DNA of 64,000 bases, from contig JAURYL010000091.1 of the NCBI GenBank assembly GCA_030653935.1, positions 1-64,000 of the forward strand. The letters are read 5' to 3'. The notes beneath the pieces are model-generated. The model searched no databases. It saw only the letters and a list, made by a program, of their open reading frames with translations, and was not told the DNA's origin. This stretch comes from Pseudomonadota bacterium (GTDB lineage Bacteria; Pseudomonadota; Gammaproteobacteria; Burkholderiales; Thiobacillaceae). This document shows, in pieces, positions 39,546-48,584 of this stretch (position 1 is its first letter; the number at the start of each line of letters is the position of its first letter). Made by a program: the position numbers and the translations under genes.

Positions 39546-40559
39546 TCACGCAAGCTTCCAGGCCGCGCTTTTCAGGGCGACGCCATGGGCGCCCGCCGCG
39601 CGCGCCTGGTCGAGGCCGGAGAGGGCAAGACCGCCGAGAGCGTAGACCGGAATCGGATAATCGGCCAGCCAGGCGCCGAACCGGTCCCAGCCGATAGTTT
39701 CCGCGCCGGGATGGCTGGGGGTGGGCAGTACCGGCGAGAGCACCACGAAATCGACGCCCAGCGCCGCCGCCCGCGCCAGTTCCTCTGGGCCATGACAGGA
39801 GGCGCCGAGCAGCGCGACATCCGGGCGCGCCTCCAGCCGCATGAGTTGGCTGGAATTGAGATGCAGGCCACAACCCAGAGTCGCCGCCAGGTCGGCATCG
39901 GCGTTGAGCATCAGGTCGGCGCCATGGGCGCGGCAACGCGCCGCGACTTCGCCCGCGAAAGCCCGGAAGGCCTCAGGCGCGAGAAACTTCTCGCGCAACT
40001 GCACCAGGCGCAGCCCCCCCGCCAGGCGCAGCTCAAGCCGTTCCAGAAAGGTTTCCACGCCGAGTTTTTCCGCGTCGGAAATGGCGTATTCCAGCGGCAA
40101 GCGCAAGGCTTTCAGGATCGGGCCGTTGGCGGGCAGAATCGGCTCGACCTCGGGCGCGCGGGCGTGGCACCAGGCCAGAACCTGGCCTTCATGCGGATGT
40201 GGGATGCCCCGCCATGCGGTCACCCGAAAAAAGCGCAGCATAACGTGGGCATGCGGGTAGACGAAGGCGCGCTTGAGCCAGGGCCAGGCGGCGGTGACCT
40301 CGATGCCGAGTTCTTCGCGCAATTCACGGTCGAGGGCGTCGCGCGCGGTTTCCCCCGCTTCCACCTTGCCGCCGGGAAATTCCCACCAGCCGGCATAGGC
40401 TTTGCCATCCGGCCGACGCGCCATGAGAAAGGTGCCGTCCGGGTTTTCGATGACGGCGGCGGCGACTTCGATGACCTTCGCGGCATCGGCCGCGAGCCGC
40501 CCGGTTGACGAACTTTCCGGCTGAATATCGGCGCCACGCAGGCGAACAGGATCACTCAT
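39546..40559 (-). CDS. Nudix hydrolase fused to a ThiE-like domain (MutT-type)
   Basis: The 337-residue protein joins an N-terminal MutT-like Nudix domain and a C-terminal thiamine-phosphate-synthase-like barrel. The Nudix box is GGKVEAGETARDALDREL... through REELGI, suited to sanitising 8-oxo-dGTP. The ThiE-like half (about 175-335) has LRLVQLREK, SCHGPEEL, VVLSPVLPT and a closing VYALGGL. This fusion is common in beta- and gammaproteobacteria, and the barrel probably does not make thiamine. Start ATG at 40559. No TPP riboswitch is seen. Confidence 0.92.
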   Translation of the reverse strand: MSDPVRLRGADIQPESSSTGRLAADAAKVIEVAAAVIENPDGTFLMARRPDGKAYAGWWEFPGGKVEAGETARDALDRELREELGIEVTAAWPWLKRAFVYPHAHVMLRFFRVTAWRGIPHPHEGQVLAWCHARAPEVEPILPANGPILKALRLPLEYAISDAEKLGVETFLERLELRLAGGLRLVQLREKFLAPEAFRAFAGEVAARCRAHGADLMLNADADLAATLGCGLHLNSSQLMRLEARPDVALLGASCHGPEELARAAALGVDFVVLSPVLPTPSHPGAETIGWDRFGAWLADYPIPVYALGGLALSGLDQARAAGAHGVALKSAAWKLA

Positions 40560-40605
40560 CTTGCCGGCCTCGAGAATGCGATAAGGGGGTTTCAGGCGTC
40601 AGGAC

Positions 40606-40640
40606 GTAGCCCGAATGGAGCACGGAGGAATGCCGGCTAC
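40606..40640. repeat. REP pair at the ubiK stop
   Basis: GTAGCCCGAATGGAGC on the left and a TGCCGGCTAC half on the right, a degenerate copy of a common repeat type. Its right foot supplies the TAG stop of ubiK (40637-40639). Confidence 0.75.
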
Positions 40641-40876
40641 GCCTGGGGACCGGCTTCCAGTTTTTCCAGGCGCGCTTCCAGTTCCCGCAGCTGCTCCCGT
40701 GTGCGCGTCAGCACCTGCGCCTGCACATCGAATTCCTCGCGGGTCACCAGGTCGAGCCGGGACAACCAGGCGGCGAGGCTCGCCTTGAGATTCTTCTCGA
40801 TGTCGCGGGCCGGGGTCAGGGCCAGGACTTCGGAGACTTTATCCGCCATTTCAGCGGCAATTTTCTGTTTCAACAC
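40637..40876 (-). CDS. ubiK: Ubiquinone biosynthesis accessory factor UbiK (BMFP)
   Basis: UbiK (YqiC) helps the aerobic Ubi complex, binding lipids and UbiJ. The 79-residue protein keeps the family core: a helix around [11 protein letters not shown], then [16 protein letters not shown] and a C-terminal trimerising coiled coil rich in Glu/Arg/Leu. GTG at 40876, with GGAG at good spacing, fits the family's short length. A longer frame back to 41008 would run through the NtrC site and has no conservation, so I reject it. The stop lies in a REP. It diverges from torF. Confidence 0.85.
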   Translation of the reverse strand: MLKQKIAAEMADKVSEVLALTPARDIEKNLKASLAAWLSRLDLVTREEFDVQAQVLTRTREQLRELEARLEKLEAGPQA

Positions 40877-40968
40877 GGTGTGCTCCAGGGCTGAGATCGG
40901 TGCGGCGAGTTTAGCAAAGCGCCACCTGTTTCCCGCCGCGCGAAGATAGTGCGACGGGAAAATCCACC

Positions 40969-40983
40969 GCACCATTACGGTGC
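40969..40983. promoter_or_regulatory. NtrC binding site
   Basis: A perfect palindrome, GCACC-N5-GGTGC (followed by A), matches the NtrC consensus and lies 64 bp upstream of the sigma-54 promoter of the torF-glnK-amtB operon. Confidence 0.8.
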
Positions 40984-41046
40984 ACGCTTTTGCATCAAGA
41001 TCGTACACACGCGCTTAACATGCTGTTTTTACGTGGATTTATTTGC

Positions 41047-41062
41047 TGGCACGGGTTGTGCT
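41047..41062 (+). promoter_or_regulatory. Sigma-54 promoter of torF-glnK-amtB
   Basis: TGGCAC-N5-GTGCT matches the -24/-12 consensus with one mismatch (T to G in the -12 element). It lies 45 bp upstream of the torF ATG. With the NtrC site it predicts expression under nitrogen limitation. Confidence 0.78.
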
Positions 41063-41106
41063 AACTCTGGTTGTGCACCACCGCACCATTCTTCTGGAGA
41101 AGCGCC

Positions 41107-41853
41107 ATGAAAAAACTGTCTTACCTCCTCGTCCTGTCCGGCTTGATTTCCGTGTCCGCGATCGCGGCGGATAGCCCCCATTCCATCGGCTACAACGTAG
41201 GCGTGACCAGTGACTACATTTTCCGTGGTATTTCCCAGTCCCAGCATGACCCCGCCCTCTCCGGCGGCGTCGATTACAGCCATGCCAGCGGCCTTTATGC
41301 CGGCACCTGGCTGTCCACACAGAAATGGGTCGATACCGGCCTGAAGACTGACAGCGATTTTGAGCTGGATGTATACGGCGGCTACAAGGGCGCGGTCGGC
41401 GACATCGGCTATGACGTCGGCCTGATCCGCTATAGCTATGACGGCGATGCGGTTGCTGGCATGCCTACTCCAAACACCACCGAGGTCTATCTGGGCGCCA
41501 GCTGGAAAATGCTGTCTCTCAAATACAGCCATACAGTTTCAAAATATTTCGTAGGCTGGGCTGGCGCACCCAATACCTCGACCCGAGGCAGTAACTATCT
41601 GGAACTGAACGCCTCCCATGACCTCGGCGACGGCTGGGGCCTGCTCGGCCATATCGGCCACCAGAAGGTGAAGAACGTATCGGTAGCCGATTACACCGAC
41701 TGGAAAGTCGGCGTGAGCAAAGATGTCGGTTTCGGCACATTCACCCTGGCCTATTCCGATACCGACGCGAACACGCCCGCCTACACCTGGGGCACTTCGC
41801 CTGAGGATGTCAGCAAGGGTGTCGTCTCCATCTCCTTCTCCAAGTCCTTCTAA
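41107..41853 (+). CDS. TorF-family putative outer-membrane porin
   Basis: The 248-residue protein has a signal peptide (about 1-21) and a TorF-type beta-barrel: early NVGVTSDYIFRGISQSQ, repeating amphipathic strands with Tyr/Trp edges, and a terminal Phe. TorF proteins are predicted porins often linked to ammonium transport genes. GGAG sits properly before ATG 41107. It is the first gene of an operon with glnK and amtB under a sigma-54 promoter, so it may help ammonium or amine entry in nitrogen starvation; this role is inferred. Confidence 0.9.
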   Translation: MKKLSYLLVLSGLISVSAIAADSPHSIGYNVGVTSDYIFRGISQSQHDPALSGGVDYSHASGLYAGTWLSTQKWVDTGLKTDSDFELDVYGGYKGAVGDIGYDVGLIRYSYDGDAVAGMPTPNTTEVYLGASWKMLSLKYSHTVSKYFVGWAGAPNTSTRGSNYLELNASHDLGDGWGLLGHIGHQKVKNVSVADYTDWKVGVSKDVGFGTFTLAYSDTDANTPAYTWGTSPEDVSKGVVSISFSKSF

Positions 41854-42252
<399 letters not shown>

Positions 42253-42264
42253 GGAGAAACGGCC

Positions 42265-43659
42265 ATGAAACGACTATTCACGACACTGATATTGCTCGGC
42301 ACGCTGGGAATTTCCGGCTTGGCCCTGTCCCAGGAAGTGCCGACCGCGGCCATCGAGGCCATGCCCACCGCCATGACCGAGGCCGTGGCGTCCGCCGTTG
42401 AGGCGCCGGCCGCCGCCCCGGTTCCGAACAAGGGCGACACCACCTGGATGATGGTTTCCACCCTGCTGGTCATTCTGATGATCGTGCCCGGCGTCGCCCT
42501 GTTCTACGGCGGCCTGGTGCGCGCCAAGAACATGCTGTCGGTGCTCACCCAGGTCATGGCCATCTTCTGCATGATCTCGATCCTCTGGGCGGTGTATGGC
42601 TATTCGCTGGCATTCGGCGATGGCGGCGGGCTCAACTGGGCGATTGGTGATCTGTCCAAGATGTTTCTGGCCGGCATCACCCCTGACAGCACGGTAGCCA
42701 CCTTTACCGACGGCGTGGTGATTCCCGAGCTGGTGTTCGTGGCCTTCCAGTTGACCTTCGCCGCCATCACCGTGGCACTGATCGTCGGCGGTCTCGCCGA
42801 GCGGGTGAAGTTCTCCGCCCTGATGGTATTCGGCGCGCTCTGGTTCACCTTCTCCTACCTGCCGATCACGCACATGGTCTGGGCAACCGGCGGCTACCTG
42901 TTCGAGCACGGCGACCTCGACTTCGCCGGCGGCACCGTGGTGCACATCAACGCCGGCGTCGCCGCGCTGGTTGGCGCCATCATGCTGGGCAAGCGCGTCG
43001 GCTTCGGTCGTGACGCACTGCCGCCGCACAGCCTGCCGATGACCATGATCGGCGCCTCGCTGCTGTGGGTGGGCTGGTTCGGTTTCAACGCCGGCTCCAA
43101 CCTGGAAGCAACCGGCGGTGCGGCTCTGGCCTTCATCAACACCATTCTGGCGACCGCCGCCGCGGGCATGAGCTGGATGTTTGCCGAGTGGATGTTGCGC
43201 GGCAAGCCCTCGATGCTGGGCATTGCTTCCGGCGTGGTCTCTGGACTGGTGGTCGTCACTCCGGCCGCCGGCCTGGTCGGCCCGATGGGCGCCATCGTCC
43301 TCGGCGCGATTGCCGGCGTCGCCTGCCTCTGGGGCGTAACCGGCCTGAAGCGGGCGCTGGGATACGACGACTCGCTCGACGTCTTCGGCATCCACGGCCT
43401 CGGTGGCATCATCGGCGCCATCGGTACCGGCATCTTCGTCTCCCCGGCACTGGGCGGCGTCGGCGTCGACAACTACTCGATGGGCGGCCAGATCATGACT
43501 CAGGCCACCGGCGTGGTCATCACCATCCTCTGGTCGGGCGTCGTCAGCCTGGTGCTATTCAAGCTGATCGACATGACCATCGGTCTACGCGTCTCGGAAG
43601 AACATGAACGTGAAGGTCTCGATACCGCCAGCCACGGCGAACGGGCTTACAACTTCTGA
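42265..43659 (+). CDS. amtB: Ammonium transporter
   Basis: AmtB carries ammonium across the inner membrane in a trimer and is gated by GlnK. The 464-residue precursor starts with a signal peptide (1-22) and an Ala/Pro-rich lead, then eleven membrane helices. Family features include the DTTWMM start of helix 1, ALFYGGLVRAKNML, GGTVVHINAG with the first pore His, and FGIHGLGGIIGA with the second. GGAG precedes ATG 42265. It ends the torF-glnK-amtB operon, followed by a strong terminator. Confidence 0.97.
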   Translation: MKRLFTTLILLGTLGISGLALSQEVPTAAIEAMPTAMTEAVASAVEAPAAAPVPNKGDTTWMMVSTLLVILMIVPGVALFYGGLVRAKNMLSVLTQVMAIFCMISILWAVYGYSLAFGDGGGLNWAIGDLSKMFLAGITPDSTVATFTDGVVIPELVFVAFQLTFAAITVALIVGGLAERVKFSALMVFGALWFTFSYLPITHMVWATGGYLFEHGDLDFAGGTVVHINAGVAALVGAIMLGKRVGFGRDALPPHSLPMTMIGASLLWVGWFGFNAGSNLEATGGAALAFINTILATAAAGMSWMFAEWMLRGKPSMLGIASGVVSGLVVVTPAAGLVGPMGAIVLGAIAGVACLWGVTGLKRALGYDDSLDVFGIHGLGGIIGAIGTGIFVSPALGGVGVDNYSMGGQIMTQATGVVITILWSGVVSLVLFKLIDMTIGLRVSEEHEREGLDTASHGERAYNF

Positions 43660-43683
43660 TCCTTCCGCCAACAGCGGTAAACC

Positions 43684-43714
43684 AACGGGGCGCCTCGCGG
43701 CGCCCCGTTTTTTT
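43684..43714 (+). terminator. Rho-independent terminator after amtB
   Basis: A CGGGGCGCC/GGCGCCCCG stem with a TCGC loop followed by T8, 25 bp after the amtB stop. Confidence 0.95.
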
Positions 43715-43811
43715 GGTTCTCAAGCAACACATTGCCAGCCATTGATTTGAAATGGAGGTTTCGCGCACATCACCAGCTCACGAGCAAAGCGCTTTTTTGG
43801 GCCGACCTTGC

Positions 43812-44630
43812 TCAGGCTTGTTTGAAACCCAGGTCGACGCCCAGCGGTTTCGCCGGGTAATGAAAGGGCACCGGCCCGTCCGGTTCAGCATGGATGAACT
43901 GGCGCACGAAGGCATCGTCTGATTCCAGTATCTCGGCGGTCGGGCCTTCAGTGACGATCACGCCATCCGACAGAAAGCAGACGTGATCGACCACCTTGAG
44001 CGATTCCGAAACATCGTAGGTAACCACGATGGAGGAAACACCCAGCGCGTCATTGAGCCGTCGCAGCAGGTTGGCGATGACGTTGAGCGAAATCGGGTCG
44101 AGGCCGGCGAACGGCTCGTCGTACATGATCAGCATCGGATCGAGGGCGATGGCCCGCGCCAGGGCGACGCGCCGCTCCATGCCGCCGGAAAGTTCGCGCG
44201 GCATCATGCCGTGGGCGCCGCGCAGGCCAACCGCATGCAGTTTCATCAGCACCAGATCGCGAATCATGCGTTCCGAAAGATCGGTGTGCTCGCGCATGGG
44301 GAAGGCGATGTTCTCGTACACAGAAAGATCGCTGAACAGGCCGCTGACCTGGAACATCACCCCCATCTTGCGGCGCAACTGGTAGAGGCCGTCATTATCG
44401 AGCGCATGCACGTCGACGCCATCGACCAGCACCTGGCCCCGCTCAGGCTTCAACTGGCCACTGATCAGGCGCAGCAGCGTGGTCTTGCCGCATCCCCCCG
44501 TACCCAGCACGGCCACGGTCTTGCCGCGCGGAACGGTGAGATTGATGCCGTTGAGGATCTTGCGACTCCCGTAGGAGAAATGCAGATCGCGGATTTCGAC
44601 GACGTTTTCGCTGGACAACTTCGACTCCAT
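43812..44630 (-). CDS. mlaF: MlaF-like ABC transporter ATPase with a substituted H-loop
   Basis: MlaF powers the Mla system that moves phospholipids between the membranes. The 272-residue protein has Walker A GTGGCGKTT (43-51), Q-loop in VMFQVSGLF, the signature LSGGM, and Walker B with LIMYDEPFAGLDP. The H-loop reads VVTYDVSE with Tyr205 where MlaF and other ABC ATPases have His (VVTHDV); CAC to TAC is one base. That His usually senses the ATP gamma-phosphate. No mlaE, mlaD or mlaC follows: the gene ends toward the amtB terminator, so it is separated from its normal operon. Confidence 0.82.
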   Translation of the reverse strand: MESKLSSENVVEIRDLHFSYGSRKILNGINLTVPRGKTVAVLGTGGCGKTTLLRLISGQLKPERGQVLVDGVDVHALDNDGLYQLRRKMGVMFQVSGLFSDLSVYENIAFPMREHTDLSERMIRDLVLMKLHAVGLRGAHGMMPRELSGGMERRVALARAIALDPMLIMYDEPFAGLDPISLNVIANLLRRLNDALGVSSIVVTYDVSESLKVVDHVCFLSDGVIVTEGPTAEILESDDAFVRQFIHAEPDGPVPFHYPAKPLGVDLGFKQA

Positions 44631-44915
44631 TCAGGGCGGGCGGGCAACGCGAAGGTATGCGCGACCATCTCCCCGGTCAACCGGTAAGCGCAAGGCTGGC
44701 CACCCGCAAAGCGGCGAAGTCAGTGCCTTCGCCCCCCGCGACGGGAAACCGCCACCGCGACAGGAGCGCGAAACAGCCTGATCAACCTGTTCCAGATGCC
44801 GCCGGTAACCTTTTGTAACAAGCGCACACAGCACCGACACGGTCGCCTTACAGCCCCCCCTCAGAGTGAAGCCACCGACACGACGTGCCGGCCTTACACC
44901 CAACAGGAGCAAATC

Positions 44916-45362
44916 ATGAAAACCCTGAACCTCGCTAAAAATCTCGGCCTCACCGCGCTGTCCTGCGTTGCCCTGGTGGCCGGCGCCGCCCAAGCGGCCG
45001 GCTGGGGCGGCCACAACCCCTATCTTCCGGTCAGCGTGCAAGTCGCGCCGCAACACCACGACCATCGCGGTTTCGATGATCGCTTCCAGCACGCTTACAC
45101 ACCGCGCCATGACAACTTCGGCAACATCGATCAGCGCCAGCAACGACAAATCGAGCGCATCCGGCACGGCATCGCCAGCGGCCAGATCAACCGCCACGAA
45201 GCGCGTGACCTGCTGCGGGAGCAACGGGAAATCGAAAGAACGCAACGCCGCTACCTGGCCGACGGGCAACTCAGCCGCGACGAATGGATCAGGCTGAACC
45301 ACATGCTGGACCGCGCCTCGGTCGCGATCCGTGAAGAAAAACATGACCGCAACTGGCGTTGA
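44916..45362 (+). CDS. Small secreted His/Arg-rich periplasmic protein, unknown function
   Basis: I do not recognise a named family. The 148-residue protein has a clear signal peptide (1-27, ending AAQAA), a His-rich region (APQHHDHRGFDD) and two helical repeats: DQRQQRQIERIRHGIASGQINRHEA and a second around GQLSRDEWIRLNHMLDR. Similar two-repeat periplasmic proteins occur in many betaproteobacteria and may bind metal. AGGAG precedes ATG 44916. The divergent neighbour is mlaF, with 285 bp between, enough for two promoters. Confidence 0.75.
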   Translation: MKTLNLAKNLGLTALSCVALVAGAAQAAGWGGHNPYLPVSVQVAPQHHDHRGFDDRFQHAYTPRHDNFGNIDQRQQRQIERIRHGIASGQINRHEARDLLREQREIERTQRRYLADGQLSRDEWIRLNHMLDRASVAIREEKHDRNWR

Positions 45363-45473
45363 GGCATGCCGCCTGCGGCCGGCGCCGGATAGCGAACCGT
45401 GCCGGCCATCCGCCGGCGGCAACGCCACCACAACACCAGGCGGGGGCTTCGGCGAGTGAGACGGGGCTGTGGG

Positions 45474-46577
45474 TCATGTCACTTGCCCCAATTCCGTGTG
45501 CCAAGCCGCAAGTCGGGCTGGTTCCAGGAGCGCTTGCGCAAGCACCTGCTGAACTTCGTAGAAGGGGACGTATGCCGGCATACCATCTCTGAAATTCTCT
45601 ATGAACGCTTGAATCTCCTCGTGGGAGTGGCGTGGCTGGCCATTACGCAGGCGCTTCTTTTCCAGGCGTTGTAGCCAATCCCGTTGCTCGGTGTATTTCG
45701 CCTTGAACGTTGTTGTCCAACGTTTGGAGAGATTCAGCAGGCGATCCAGGTGCTGTATTCGCAGCGTGTTGACGGGGTCGGCCGGTGAAAGAGTGACTTC
45801 CAGCTCCGGCAACCGATAGCACAGCCGGATAGCGTCATCACCCGGTCGCAGGTAAGGATGGAACCAGTTCTGAAACCCATCGGGTTCGAAAACATCTTTG
45901 TCTCCCTTGTTCGGCCGCTTGTTGCACCCATGGCAAATGGGCAACAGGTTGTCAGCGCATACGCTCAGCAAGGGGAATGCGTGCTTTGCAATCCAGTGGT
46001 CCACATCGGGTACCGCTCCCAGCGGGCCGCCGCACAACACGCAGACATCTTCTATGTCTTGGTTGGCATCAGGATGGCGATGGGCATCACGAAATTCCTG
46101 CACGAAATCCGCATAGCTCACGCCGCCCCCCGCGACCGGCGTCCCATCCGCGGCGTAAGGCAAGCCGCCCTTCAAGCCCAGGCCCTTCTCGTAGAACGCC
46201 GCCATCAATTCCTTGAACGCCTGCCAAGCGGCAGCGGGAATGGCCGGCGCTTGTACCGCCCAGGCTGGCGGGTGGGGCTGGAATTGCCGCGCTACGTTTG
46301 CCACGATCTGGCCCCAGGCCAGCAAGGCGGCCTTGTCGGCGTCGCTCATGGCGGCCAGGGTCTGGGCACGTTCCATCAGGAACCGCCCACCGTCCTGCCG
46401 GCCAAGAAAAGCCCACAGCCAATCGGCTTCAAAGTCGCTTGGGCCGGGCACGTTGGCGCGAACCAGCGCGGCCGGCCCGGTGGCGGGATCGCACAACCAA
46501 GCTGACAAGCGTTCCTGCAACCCCCGGCAGGCGCGCAGCGCCGGCGAACAGGCCACATGGTGAATCGGCTTAAGCAT
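45474..46577 (-). CDS. ptuB: HNH endonuclease, PtuB-like (Septu-type defence)
   Basis: The 367-residue protein has an HNH/treble-clef domain with the CxxC pair C179/C182, the DH at 193-194 and the CHGCN pair C215/C218 with Asn219, inside a long helical N-terminus (1-170) and C-terminal part. Its ATG overlaps the end of the upstream ATPase gene by 8 bp, which predicts translational coupling. ATPase plus HNH is the PtuA/PtuB pair of the Septu anti-phage system, and its type I RM neighbours fit a defence island. It is longer than typical PtuB, so it may be a distinct subtype. Confidence 0.75.
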   Translation of the reverse strand: MLKPIHHVACSPALRACRGLQERLSAWLCDPATGPAALVRANVPGPSDFEADWLWAFLGRQDGGRFLMERAQTLAAMSDADKAALLAWGQIVANVARQFQPHPPAWAVQAPAIPAAAWQAFKELMAAFYEKGLGLKGGLPYAADGTPVAGGGVSYADFVQEFRDAHRHPDANQDIEDVCVLCGGPLGAVPDVDHWIAKHAFPLLSVCADNLLPICHGCNKRPNKGDKDVFEPDGFQNWFHPYLRPGDDAIRLCYRLPELEVTLSPADPVNTLRIQHLDRLLNLSKRWTTTFKAKYTEQRDWLQRLEKKRLRNGQPRHSHEEIQAFIENFRDGMPAYVPFYEVQQVLAQALLEPARLAAWHTELGQVT

Positions 46578-48376
46578 TGCCTGCCCGCCAGGTGTTCAGC
46601 AGCGTGCGCAACTCGCTTCGGTAGAAGCCCGAGCCCATGCGGGCGATGAGTTGTTCCAGTTGCCGGATGTCCTCGGCGCTGCCCTGGGCCTGGCGCAATT
46701 TGCCTTCAATGAACTCCTGAGCGCGCTTGCCGATGCTGTCGTCGGCCTCGAACACCGACATCATCAAGGCGCTGGGGTCGGTGGCGAAGGTTTGTTGATC
46801 TACCGAGCGCACGCCCGAGCCATCCGCCGTCTTTTCCACCATCACGATCTCGTCGTTGAACACGTCGGAAAGCACGATGGCGGAGTGGGTTGAGATCAGC
46901 ACATCGTTGGCGGTATGGCCGATGGCCTCGTCGATGATGTCGACGATTTCCCGCTTCCACCTGTCGTTGAAATGGGTCTCCGGCTCATCCAGCAGCAACA
47001 GCGCATCCTGTTGGCCGGCAAGCAGATGGAACAAGGCCATGCGGCCCAACACCATTTGCTCGCCGTCGGATAGTTCTTCGTAACGCAACACGCCGATGTC
47101 CCGGCCCCGTGCTTCCGGGCCGGCGCCGGCTTCGGGCTTGTCGTCACGGCGCAAGCGTAGCTCCACATCCTCGAACAGCCCCGCCTGATGGAGTTCAACC
47201 AACTTGGTGAACAACTCGAATGGAGGTACGTCAGCGCCGCCGCTGAGCAATGACCACAAGGCCTCGCCGTGGGTATTGCGGATACTCAACTCGTCATTGG
47301 GAATCAGGGTGTCCAGCCCCCGGCCGCTGAATGGCTCCTTCAAGTCGAAAAACAGGAGGCGGCGCGCTTCGCTGGGGTGCGATTCGGCGATGACCTCGCC
47401 GGCGCAGAGCAGCCAGTCGTGGGCGGTTTCGCGCAGAACGGGGCTCCAGCCGCGCTGTTGTAGCCGGCAGCGGAAGCCCACGGAAACCAGGTGATGCCAG
47501 CCGCCCCGCTCCAGCAGTTCTTGCAGCGCGTTCTTGTTATCCGAGCGGTGGCGTAACCGGGCCATTTCGGCATCGAGTTCCGCCCTTGCCGGATAGTCCG
47601 CCGTCTCAATGAAGGCCTGCGGCAGGGCCACAGCCAGCAGAGCGCACTTGAGCAGGGTCGGATTGAGCAGGATGGGGCGGCGGAACAGTGCCGTATCCAA
47701 AAACATCTCGCCGGATTCGTCCTGAAGCGGGGTGCTCGCCCCCCCCCGTTTGCGGCAAGGCAAGCGCCGCCTCCTGCGCGGGCGTCCAACCCGCCGGGCG
47801 CTCATCGAAACTGTCCGCGTCTGCCTCCCCGGCGCGGGTTTGCAGACCCTCCGCCGACTGGTCGCGGTTCCAGATGGAGCGCCAGGGGCGCAGGTCGCCA
47901 GTGGTATAGGCCAGCACGGCCTTGGGGTAGGCGACGGGTACGGTTTGCGGCCAGCTTCCGCGCGGGATCAGGGCAGCGAAGCCATCAGGGCCGGGGCCGG
48001 TATTGGCGCGCATCACCTTGATGGCGTTCTCGAAGCGGTCGGCGGGTGTGGCGTCTGGCCAATGGAAGCCTTCGGCCATCCACAAACTGGCTTCGGCCTT
48101 GCTGCCGGGGCAATCCACCAGCAGGGTGCGATGCTCGCGGGAGTCGCGCCGGCCCAGTTCGTAGATTAGGCTTACCGGAAACGGCGGCAGGCGCTCATCG
48201 GCCAGGGCCAGAAACACCTCGGCCACCGCGCGCAGCAGATTGGATTTGCCGCTGCCGTTCACCCCCACCACGAAGCGAATCGAACATTCGCGATTCAAGG
48301 GCGAACCGCTGGAGAAGCGCACCGCCATGTCTCGGATGGGCGGGTAATGATGCAAGTGGAGATAGCGCAGTTTCAT
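46570..48376 (-). pseudogene. ptuA: AAA/ABC-like ATPase, PtuA-like, split by a frameshift at a G9 tract
   Basis: Two adjoining frames make one OLD/ABC-like ATPase of about 600 residues. The N-part (from ATG 48376) has Walker A VGVNGSGKSN (about 37-46). The C-part, open to 46570, has the signature YEELSDGEQMVLG, Walker B LLLLDEPETHF and the STHS switch histidine. The frames meet at a run of nine G on the minus strand (47739-47747); eight G would join them (LPQTGG to ASTPLQDESG). It could be phase variation, a sequencing error or real decay. The HNH gene follows with an 8-bp overlap. Confidence 0.75.
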
Positions 48377-48419
48377 GGCTTGCTGGCACCGATAACACCC
48401 GCGCGGCCAGCACCCACCT

Positions 48420-48489
48420 GTAGCGCCGGCATCTTGCCGGCCTCGTTCCTCTGATCAGCCCCACGAAGCCGGCTGGAAGCCGGCGCTAC
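48420..48489. repeat. Inverted REP pair between ptuA-like and hsdS
   Basis: CCTGTAGCGCCGGC faces GCCGGCGCTACAGG, spanning the gap between the Septu-like pair and the type I RM genes. The rest of this 208-bp gap shows no gene. Confidence 0.85.
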
Positions 48490-48584
48490 AGGTGGGCGGA
48501 CCGCCGGCGTGGCCGATGCGCGGAAGGGGGCGTGGCGCAATACCGCGCCCCCATCGGTGGGGAGGGCGTAAGCCCCGCTGTTTG

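Noticed and set aside
40877-41008. ubiK extended to 41008
   Set aside because: The extra codons cross the NtrC site and show no conservation; GTG 40876 has a ribosome-binding site and gives the normal family length.
47701-47805. Two separate genes in place of one split ATPase
   Set aside because: Walker A lies in one frame and the signature, Walker B and switch His in the other, and the frames meet at the G9 tract; together they form a single ATPase.
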